Position numbers and translations under genes: made by a program
Assembly (NCBI GenBank): GCA_000421325.1
Contig: ATWQ01000002.1
Span: 1 to 64,000, forward strand
DNA length: 64,000 nucleotides
Direction: 5' to 3'
From: an alpha proteobacterium SCGC AAA536-K22
Lineage (GTDB): Bacteria; Pseudomonadota; Alphaproteobacteria; Puniceispirillales; Marisalimonadaceae
Part shown: positions 54,554-61,733 of the stretch, piece by piece
How positions within the stretch are numbered: the stretch's first letter is position 1
Layout of the letters: each line of letters starts with the position of its first letter
The notes under the pieces: generated by a model
Database searches by the model: none
Told to the model about the DNA's origin: nothing
The model's input: only the letters and a program-made list of their open reading frames with translations

Positions 54554-56884
54554 TTAAGCATTTTGTGGAGCTTCTTTAGCGCCGATTACAGGTGTGGTTT
54601 CTTTTTTATCCTTGTCAAGGGCAATCAGCAATGCAGGGAGTAATGTCATATCAGCAATTAAAGCTATAACAAGGGCTATGCCCGTTAACATTGCCATATT
54701 GCTGTTTATGCCAAAGGTTGATTGCGCAAGAATAGCAAAACCAGCTGTTAGTATCAGGGTTGTGACAACAAGTGCCGTTCCAACACCTTTGAAAGCGGAA
54801 ATGACAGCATCATGCGCAGACAGTTTTAATTCGCGACGAGCAATTTGATATTTGCTAAGAAAATGAACGCTATCGTCAACTACAACGCCAAGCGCCATAC
54901 CGGCAACAACAGCGACAGCCATATTGACCTGCCCGACAAGCAACCCCCAAAGGCCAAAGGCAAGTGCCGCAGGCAGCAAATTAGGTATCAAGCTGATAAT
55001 TCCAAGCCGGACGTCACGTAAGGCGATTAGAATAACACCACTAATCAGAAAAACGGCAACAAGGGTTCCCAGCAGCATACTTTGAATATTTCGTTCAGAA
55101 ATATAAGCAAACATTACTGTAGGTCCAACAGCTGTCAGGTTGAAATCAAGCTCATCCGCAAGGTAGCTCTCAGCCTTTGCAATCCAGGCACGAAGTTCAT
55201 TCGTGGTCATATCGTCAATTGTGACAATAACCTGTGTTGATGATTTGCTTATATCAAGTTGATTGTTCAAATCTAAACCGAATGGCAAGGATAGTTCATA
55301 TAAAAGCAGATATTGGGCGGCAAGTTCCCTAGTATCAGGCACCCTGTAAAAAGCCGGATCACCAGCGTTCAGATCACGATTAAGACGCTTAAAAGTGTCC
55401 GAAATAGATTGGACATGTGTTACCACAGGCTCGTTATGCGCCCAAGCGGTAAAATTAGATACTTTTTCAATAAAAACTGGATCGCTAACACCATTGGATT
55501 CGCCAGCAGGTAAACTAAATTGCACCTGATTGACACCTGTTAGATTGCGACTGATCCAGTCGGTATCCTGACGATACTGGACTGTGTCGTCAAAATATTT
55601 AACAAAGTCGTCATTGATTTCATTGAGTGGAATAAGGGACAGAATACTAACTGAGATAATAACACTGGCAGTTAGAACCGACTTATAACGCGAAGCGACA
55701 TAAACACCAAGCTTTCCCATTTTATCATCAAGCTTTGCCAAAGTGGCTTTTGATTTCAGAGGCACAAAGCTGATGAGAATAGGTAATAGAACGATTGAAA
55801 ATATCCAAGCAGCCATAACGCCTATTGCTGTTATATTACCCAGATCGTGAAACGGTGGGGAATCTGAAAAATTCATTGACAGAAAACCGAGAGCCGTTGT
55901 CAGACTAGTTAGGAAAATAGGTTTCCCATTGACTCGTATACTGTAAAGCAAACTGTCGCGTTGACTGTGCCCTGCCCGCATCCGGTTGAACATACTTACC
56001 AACAAATGGATTGAGTCGGCGACAGCAAGGGTCGTGATAATCGTTGGTGCACTGGCCGATGGTGGCGTCAAGCCAATGCCCATCCACCCTCCAGCGCCCA
56101 TAGCCACCATGATACTTGGCACAACAACGAACAGCACCAAAAAAGTTGCCATTATCGATCTAAGCAATAAATAAGCAACAATCAAAATAACCAAATACAT
56201 CGCCGGCACTAATGTTGCCATGTCCAGCATTGATGATTCCAGAAACGCGTTATTAAGAAAAATAACACCTCCCAAACGAATTTTGACATTATGTTTGGCT
56301 TCGATCTCGGCAGCCATTTTGCGTGCAGCGGCCGCTACAATGGCAACCTCGTCAGCGCTTTTACCTGGCATCTGAATGGTTGCATTTACCGATGTGGCCC
56401 GATGTTGCTTATCATGAATTTTTCCTGCCAGAGTTGGCTCGGTCGTGCTAACATTATCAATCAAAGCTTGCTGTTTAGCGCTCATTGACATTCCATCAGA
56501 ATATAAATCCCTGACAATCAAATCATCACCTTCAACCTCGGTATGCTGATAATTTGACAGGCTATCAACTCGGATGGAAAAAGGAAGTTGCCACGCAATG
56601 TCGGTCAACTCCTCAACAGCGGCCAGCACCTCAGGCGCGTTAGCTTTGCCTGAAATTGGATCAACGGCAAAGTTAACATTATCAATCTTGGTATAGGTCT
56701 GCTGGATTTGCTCAAATGCTTTAAGTTGAGGATTTTCTTTACCAAAGAACACTCTGTAATCATTGTCAAAGTAAAGAAATTGGGCGCCTGCGGCAGCAAT
56801 CAAAGTAACAGCCGTGATAAGACCTAAAACAAGGAATCTGTATTTAAGAATCCACTCTCCATAAGAACTTTTTTTCTGTGACAT
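54554..56884 (-). CDS. MMPL/RND-superfamily transporter
   Basis: 776 aa inner-membrane pump with 12 predicted segments in two halves, each with a periplasmic domain. The proton-relay Asp pairs are in AVADSIHLLVSMFNR and GVVVDDSVHFLSK. Family members export lipids, hopanoids or sterols together with LolA-like proteins. AAGGGG precedes the ATG. It leads a three-gene cassette with higher GC than its surroundings. The substrate is not identifiable. Confidence 0.9.
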   Translation of the reverse strand: MSQKKSSYGEWILKYRFLVLGLITAVTLIAAAGAQFLYFDNDYRVFFGKENPQLKAFEQIQQTYTKIDNVNFAVDPISGKANAPEVLAAVEELTDIAWQLPFSIRVDSLSNYQHTEVEGDDLIVRDLYSDGMSMSAKQQALIDNVSTTEPTLAGKIHDKQHRATSVNATIQMPGKSADEVAIVAAAARKMAAEIEAKHNVKIRLGGVIFLNNAFLESSMLDMATLVPAMYLVILIVAYLLLRSIMATFLVLFVVVPSIMVAMGAGGWMGIGLTPPSASAPTIITTLAVADSIHLLVSMFNRMRAGHSQRDSLLYSIRVNGKPIFLTSLTTALGFLSMNFSDSPPFHDLGNITAIGVMAAWIFSIVLLPILISFVPLKSKATLAKLDDKMGKLGVYVASRYKSVLTASVIISVSILSLIPLNEINDDFVKYFDDTVQYRQDTDWISRNLTGVNQVQFSLPAGESNGVSDPVFIEKVSNFTAWAHNEPVVTHVQSISDTFKRLNRDLNAGDPAFYRVPDTRELAAQYLLLYELSLPFGLDLNNQLDISKSSTQVIVTIDDMTTNELRAWIAKAESYLADELDFNLTAVGPTVMFAYISERNIQSMLLGTLVAVFLISGVILIALRDVRLGIISLIPNLLPAALAFGLWGLLVGQVNMAVAVVAGMALGVVVDDSVHFLSKYQIARRELKLSAHDAVISAFKGVGTALVVTTLILTAGFAILAQSTFGINSNMAMLTGIALVIALIADMTLLPALLIALDKDKKETTPVIGAKEAPQNA

Positions 56885-57507
56885 TGAAGTACCCCTTTTA
56901 AAAAGAAAAGCTAAGATGAAAGCATTTATAAAAAAAAAGATATTAAATAGGTTAAAACTTATGTTTATAACAAAAAATTATTTTATAAAATGTTAATCAA
57001 ATTTACTTATTAAACTAATATTTTATTAAATTCTTAAATTGATTTAGATACACATATCCTTGATAAAAAGACTTGGATACCAAACTTTATAAAAATAGCT
57101 AAATAAATTAGGTTTGCTTAATAAATAGACAGATATTGATAGATTTCTAACCTTAAAGTGCTCCAATATATTTTTAAACTACCACCAAATTTTATAGCTG
57201 ATTTTAAAGTTTTTGCTTGGTATGAGGTGGAGCTATTTCGTAAAAACTTATTTGAGTTGTAAAGAAGTTGGTATTCTTGGAAATACGGCTACAGAGTTCC
57301 CACAAATTCCCTCGAAAAAATGTTAACAAACAAAGACGACAGTTTTTTTTTAAGTTGTCAAACTGATATGGTTTGGTTCAAATTTTATATTTTTCTTTTT
57401 TCGTGTAACTAATATATATGAATATATATATGTAATTATTATCTAACTATATTAAAATTATACGTACCACTTAAATAACCCTAACCATGCTTGAGCATTT
57501 GAGGTGT
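56885..57507. other. AT-rich stretch of 620 bases without a supported gene
   Basis: Upstream of the RND gene this would hold its promoter. Around 57160-57260 a plus-strand run of about 35 codons (including LPPNFIADFKVFAWYEVELF) is open and protein-like, but has no family I know and ends at TAA. It may be a gene remnant. I see no other structure. Confidence 0.5.
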
Positions 57508-58008
57508 TTACATTATATTTAGATTGGGTTCCCGTCTTTTTTCAACTATATCTAAAAAGCTACCAAATGATTCAACTTCTTTAGCGTTAAATACATCGGT
57601 TAAAAGTTTATTATTTTGTTCATTAGGCGTTAATACTATTCCAAATTTTACAGAGTAATCAACCCATTTTCCCTTTCTCAATTTAAATACTTGTCTCCGA
57701 ACAGTTTCAATGCTTAAACCTGTTAAATCAGAGACAAGTGTGTACGTTAAAACTGATTTAAAATTAAAACCTTTTTTACCAAATTTTTCCCATAATTTTA
57801 TTACATTATCGCCATAATTTCTTTTATAATCAAACTCTGGGGATTTCTTTAGGATTAAAGCATAATGCCAACATATAACCTGAAAAATTAAATAACCATT
57901 AGCATTTCCAAATAACTTCAATGCTTTTCTTGATCTGTTAATCTGAAAAAAAAGGTATTTGTCCCAAATTGATAGTAAGTTTATTTTTAGAGGATTTTCC
58001 ATTTTCAT
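57508..58008 (-). CDS. Putative DNA-binding protein with winged helix-turn-helix
   Basis: About 166 aa. A helix-turn-helix is apparent near residue 105 in VSDLTGLSIETVRRQVFKL, followed by a wing-like RKGKWVDYSVKF. The first 100 residues are mixed alpha and may sense or dimerise. The frame opens at TTG 58026; ATG 58008 or 58002 is a likelier start. It is the only transcription-factor-like protein I recognise in the window. Its targets are unknown. It is not a Crp by motif, as no cNMP-binding domain is seen. Confidence 0.6.
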   Translation of the reverse strand: MKMENPLKINLLSIWDKYLFFQINRSRKALKLFGNANGYLIFQVICWHYALILKKSPEFDYKRNYGDNVIKLWEKFGKKGFNFKSVLTYTLVSDLTGLSIETVRRQVFKLRKGKWVDYSVKFGIVLTPNEQNNKLLTDVFNAKEVESFGSFLDIVEKRREPNLNIM

Positions 58009-58026
58009 AATAAGTACCGGCCCCAA

Positions 58027-58353
58027 CTTAGTCTTTAATAAAAAAATATATAAATTATACCATTTTTTTTAATAGGGAGCGGCCACCTAACAAAATTCTT
58101 TTTAAATTCAAAATTTCAAAATGTCAAGTTTAAATAATATATATAAATAATTTAATGATTTAGCCTAAAGTAAAACTTAAAAACTTCACCAAACCATCAA
58201 TGAACCCTGTCCAGGCTCCATTAGATAATGTCAATTCGTTTAATTATGACTAAATTAATTGCAAAACATCTTAAATATATAATTTTTTAATGAAAATATT
58301 GGCTGTTAAAATAGAATTATGTCTCAACTATCTAAATTTTGAAAGGAAGTCTT
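58027..58353. other. Intergenic stretch with a decayed palindrome copy
   Basis: About 320 AT-rich bases between divergent genes. The only structure is the degenerate third copy of the 40-base palindrome at 58200-58238. AAAGGAAG just before 58354 is the ribosome site of the next gene. Confidence 0.5.
58200..58238. repeat. 40-base palindromic element, decayed copy 3
   Basis: ATGAACCCTGTCCAGGCTCC then TTAGATAATGTCAATTCG follows the order of the other two copies (TTGAACCCTGGTCCA, TGGAC, GGTCAATGGG), but the inner and outer stems are damaged. Confidence 0.5.
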
Positions 58354-58635
58354 ATGAGCATTTTAGTACGTTTTTCACCACCATCCATGACAGCAGAACA
58401 ATATGACGCAATAGTTGAAAGACTTTATAAGGAGGGTGTTCATCCTGACCCTGGACTTGAATTAGAATTATGTTTTGGATCAGAAGATAAAATGAAAGTT
58501 TCTCTACTCTTTGACTCTAAAGAACATTTTGAATCATTTGGTGCTAAAATAGGTCCAGTTTTATCAGAAATGGGAATGGACCCAGGTGAGCCTGAAGTGA
58601 TAGAATTACATAAAGTAATTAGACGAAAAAGTTAA
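58354..58635 (+). CDS. Small conserved-looking protein of unknown function
   Basis: 93 aa, acidic, with a predicted beta-alpha-beta fold (SILVRFSPPSMTAEQYDAI, then MKVSLLFDSKEHFESF). The pattern suggests a dimeric alpha/beta-barrel (ABM-like) domain. A TTG at 58339 is in frame, but AAAGGAAG sits before ATG 58354, which is the better start. It stands alone between palindrome copies 3 and 2. I do not recognise a named family. Confidence 0.65.
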   Translation: MSILVRFSPPSMTAEQYDAIVERLYKEGVHPDPGLELELCFGSEDKMKVSLLFDSKEHFESFGAKIGPVLSEMGMDPGEPEVIELHKVIRRKS

Positions 58636-58678
58636 TTGCACAAATAAAATTAGATCAAGTTAAATTAATTACTCTTCA

Positions 58679-58718
58679 TTGAACCCTGGTCCATACTACA
58701 TGGACTAAGGTCAATGGG
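58679..58718. repeat. 40-base palindromic element, copy 2
   Basis: TTGAACCCTGGTCCATACTA then CATGGACTAAGGTCAATGGG: outer arms TTGAACC/GGTCAA and inner arms GGTCCAT/ATGGAC. Same length as copy 1. It extends rightward, since GGTCAATGGG can pair with CCCTTGACC at 58727-58735. It follows the small protein gene and may act as a terminator. Confidence 0.7.
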
Positions 58719-58751
58719 CTGAGAATCCCTTGACCATTGTTGATTAAGAAA

Positions 58752-58768
58752 AGGGGTGGTACCCCCCT
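58752..58768. terminator. Short GC-rich hairpin
   Basis: GGGGT and ACCCC pair around a three-base loop in an otherwise AT-rich gap, followed on the plus strand by CTACTTTACA. It is a terminator candidate for the small gene upstream, or for the minus-strand gene that ends at 58910. Confidence 0.3.
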
Positions 58769-58909
58769 ACTTTACAAATATTTTGTCGGACAATTTGTAT
58801 GACAAGATTAACAATCCCTTATTTTATTGATTTAAACCAATAACTTATAGATTACTTTGGATGACATCACGTCCACCATTCAATTTTTAATATTTGTTTT
58901 CTAAGATTA

Positions 58910-59479
58910 TTATTTAAGACCGCGCTTATTGAGTATATGATTGATATAAGATTTTAATGAAATATTCTTTTTGAAGCATTTTTTAATATTAAGCTCCCTA
59001 CTTTGAATTATAGCCTTTGGAAACCCAATTACTCTCATAGCTTTTTTTAATTCTAATAAAGTTTCTTTTATTAAAATTTCTCCATTAATTTTATCTGATT
59101 TCATACGTATTGATGCTACACAATCTGCAATACTTTCTTTTATCATATATTGAACACTGTTCTGTGGAGGTGGTCTTTTATCCAAATCGCCCGTCTAATG
59201 ATGAGCGCATTCATGATAATCTATAAACAATTGAAGAGAATATGGTGATTTTTGATAATTAAACCTATAAATTATTGGTAAACTATTAACATCTTTTTTA
59301 GCAACTCCTGCAGTAATTTTTCCTCTTTTAGAATTAAGATTTTGAAAAAGAACTTTTTCACCCTTATTATTAAAGCATAAGGGTGGTTGAGAAATTTTGT
59401 GTTTTATTTTTAATGCTCGTGAATATGCTTGATGTTGAAAATTAAGAATTATCATAAATAAAAATATTAAGATTTTCAT
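58910..59479 (-). pseudogene. HExxH metallopeptidase-like secreted protein interrupted by an in-frame amber codon
   Basis: One frame runs from ATG 59479 to 58910, about 190 codons, broken only by TAG at 59195-59197. Before it are a signal peptide (residues 1-20) and DYHECAHH, an HExxH zinc motif. After it come TGDLDKRPPPQ and MIKESIADCVASIRM, where ESIADC is the expected third zinc-ligand helix of small metallopeptidases. CAG to TAG is a single transition. TAG is an ordinary stop elsewhere in this window (470, 16339), so this is probably a nonsense mutation. Confidence 0.75.
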
Positions 59480-59489
59480 AATTTTATTA

Positions 59490-59660
59490 TTATGATTTCT
59501 CTAAGTCATTTATATTCAACCTTGCCTGCCAAACAATAACACATTCTTTATAAAGCCCTGTAGCTTTCCGACGGGCTCTATAAGCTGGGTGAATACGACA
59601 ACCTTCTGATAATATATTCAATAGTTTATTTTTTTTGTTTAGAGTGTTGATTTTATTCAT
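59490..59660 (-). CDS. Small basic protein of 56 aa
   Basis: ATG 59660 to TAA 59490-59492. The sequence is protein-like and ordered: CRIHPAYRARRKATGLYKEC then VIVWQARLNIN. Paired Cys residues and a Trp suggest a small folded or zinc-binding domain. It precedes the interrupted metallopeptidase by ten bases on the same strand and may be in its transcript. I cannot name the family. Confidence 0.5.
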   Translation of the reverse strand: MNKINTLNKKNKLLNILSEGCRIHPAYRARRKATGLYKECVIVWQARLNINDLEKS

Positions 59661-59692
59661 TTATTAGACCTAAATCCAAACTGTTTTAATAA

Positions 59693-60826
59693 CTAGAAGC
59701 TAAAACCACGAGCTGATACTGGCCATAAGTCTATAACTTTTCCATCTTCAATTACAACATACCAATCATGAAGATTACACGTTGGATCACAATGCCCAGG
59801 AATTAAAAAAACCTTGTCATTGATATTTAGTAAATTATTTGGATCATATATTACTCCATGTTCGTCAGAACATTTAAGATAATCAAATTCTTTATTTACT
59901 ATTTTTGGCAAACCACTATCAACCGACATAGATTTCAAACCAGCATCAACTATAGCGTGATTTTCTAATGCATTGGACATTACACCAGTTAATACAAATA
60001 ATGAGTTGTCAAAGTTGTTAGTATTATTTATCTCATGATTATGTTTTAAAGATGAATAGTGCGCATCCATAAAAGCATATGACCCTACTTGTATTTCGTC
60101 ATAGACATCTTCGTTAACTTCTAAATCAAAACATCCAGTACCAACGCCAGTAATAATTGGAGAATATTGTTTGAAAGTTGATTTTAATTTTTTAATTTTG
60201 TTGCTTGTATTATGAACTTGTTTCTTTCTCAAATTAAAATCTTCGATGTGTTGAATCGAACCATTATAGGCTTGAAAACCAACAAAATTTAAATTCTTCT
60301 TTTTGTTAATTAAATTTAAGAGATCATAAATCTGATCAAATGTATTAACACCACACCTATTTGCTCCACAGTCATATTCTATATATATATCGATATGAGC
60401 ATTATTTTTTTCAGCAGAGTTTTGAATATTTTTAATGTTATCTGCGTTATCAACACAGCAACCTAATCGTATCTCTTTTGAAGCCATTTTGGTTAACCTA
60501 TCGATCTTATACAAGTTGGTAACTTGATTGGTTATTAGAACATCTTGTATACCGCCTCTTATAAAGATTTCTGCTTCACTAACTTTTTGACAACAAATAC
60601 CATGAGCACCACCAAAGTTGATTTGATAATTTGCAACATTGATTGATTTATGCATTTTAGCATGAGGTCTAAGCTTAACATTATTTTCAACAATAAAATT
60701 TTTCATCTTCAAAATATTACTTTGAAAAACTTTTAAATCTATGACTAATGCAGGAGTTTGTATGTCTTTAATATCCATACCTATACTTGCAGGAATATTA
60801 AATCCGACCTCATACTTTTCTAAATT
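59693..60826 (-). CDS. PLP-dependent D-threonine aldolase/D-serine dehydratase-family enzyme
   Basis: Alanine-racemase-fold (fold III) enzyme of about 377 aa. The PLP Lys is in RPHAKMHKS near residue 48. The C-terminal metal site has DEHGV and the GHCDPTCNLHD segment. The family includes D-threonine aldolase, D-3-hydroxyaspartate dehydratase and eukaryotic-type D-serine dehydratase; the exact substrate is open. The frame extends to 60901, but MNLEKYEVG at 60826, preceded by AGAG, is the likely start. It is divergent from the glyoxalase-like gene. Confidence 0.87.
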   Translation of the reverse strand, partial: NLEKYEVGFNIPASIGMDIKDIQTPALVIDLKVFQSNILKMKNFIVENNVKLRPHAKMHKSINVANYQINFGGAHGICCQKVSEAEIFIRGGIQDVLITNQVTNLYKIDRLTKMASKEIRLGCCVDNADNIKNIQNSAEKNNAHIDIYIEYDCGANRCGVNTFDQIYDLLNLINKKKNLNFVGFQAYNGSIQHIEDFNLRKKQVHNTSNKIKKLKSTFKQYSPIITGVGTGCFDLEVNEDVYDEIQVGSYAFMDAHYSSLKHNHEINNTNNFDNSLFVLTGVMSNALENHAIVDAGLKSMSVDSGLPKIVNKEFDYLKCSDEHGVIYDPNNLLNINDKVFLIPGHCDPTCNLHDWYVVIEDGKVIDLWPVSARGFSF

Positions 60827-60922
60827 CATAAAAATCTCTAACACTCTTAATAATGACAGTAGTATAATTAATAAATTTGTATTATCTATATAATATATCA
60901 TTTAACAATATTTGGATTGAAT

Positions 60923-61363
60923 ATGAAATTTTTACATACAATGATTAGAGTAACCAATATTGAGGAGTCATTAGACTTTTTTTGTAACAAACTGGGCTTA
61001 GTTGAAATTAGAAGAAAAGATGTTCCTGAGGGAAAATTTACATTAATTTTTCTTGCCGCTACTGAAGATGAAAAAAATGCAAATGAAACTCGTTCTCCAG
61101 AGATTGAATTAACATATAATTGGGAACCAGAAAAATACGATAATGGAAGAAATTTTGGCCACCTTGCCCTTTCAGTTAAAAATATATACGAGACATGTCA
61201 AAAATTAATGGATAAAGGTGTAACCATTAACAGACCACCACGAGAAGGAAGAATGGCTTTTATTAAATCGCCAGATAATATTTCTATAGAATTGCTTCAA
61301 CAAGGCAATAATCTTGAAATCAAAGAACCTTGGTCAAGTATGAAAAATATTGGAACATGGTAA
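60923..61363 (+). CDS. Glyoxalase I-like VOC protein
   Basis: 146 aa VOC protein similar to lactoylglutathione lyase. Metal ligands: His in KFLHTMIRV, Glu in IELTYNW, His in NFGHLALSV and the Glu in SIELLQQG. The motif FYxxxLG is seen as [12 protein letters not shown] at 60917 is in frame; ATG 60923 is preferred. It would detoxify methylglyoxal-type adducts or act on a related thioester. It stands alone. Confidence 0.87.
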   Translation: MKFLHTMIRVTNIEESLDFFCNKLGLVEIRRKDVPEGKFTLIFLAATEDEKNANETRSPEIELTYNWEPEKYDNGRNFGHLALSVKNIYETCQKLMDKGVTINRPPREGRMAFIKSPDNISIELLQQGNNLEIKEPWSSMKNIGTW

Positions 61364-61447
61364 TAACCATCACTAAATGAGTTAATAAATCCTAAATAAT
61401 TTTAATATTTTGTTAACTTTTTAACATAAAATAGGAGTGATTTTTAA

Positions 61448-61732
61448 ATGTATAGATCTATAATTCTTCTAGGGATATTATTACTGATCTCAAGTTGTAA
61501 TAAGCACACCAAAATCTCTAGTAATGTAAGCAAAGTACTAATTCCTATTACCTATCAAGAAAAACCATTTGAAATTAAATGGAAAATAGAAAGAAATTCT
61601 ATCACTAAAATTCCATTAAAAACAAAAAAACAAATAAAAACTATTTGTAAAAACCATAATAAAGTAGTTTTAATTAAGATTAAAACTTATGCTGATGACA
61701 CAGCTAAAGGTACTTTTGATTGTCGAATTTAG
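61448..61732 (+). CDS. Small predicted lipoprotein
   Basis: 94 aa. The leader ends in a lipobox-like LLISSC (Cys about residue 17), so it is probably lipid-anchored. The rest is basic and Lys-rich, with no known domain. GGAG lies about nine bases before the ATG. It is convergent with mfd, whose stop is one base away. Its function is unknown. Confidence 0.65.
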   Translation: MYRSIILLGILLLISSCNKHTKISSNVSKVLIPITYQEKPFEIKWKIERNSITKIPLKTKKQIKTICKNHNKVVLIKIKTYADDTAKGTFDCRI

Positions 61733-61733
61733 A

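Noticed and set aside
57160-57260. Small plus-strand gene in the 56.9-57.5 kb gap
   Set aside because: The frame is short and open but has no start with a ribosome site and no family. It is noted only as a possible remnant.
59195-59197. Genome-wide TAG reassignment
   Set aside because: TAG ends ordinary genes elsewhere in the window (for example at 470 and 16339), so it is a normal stop.
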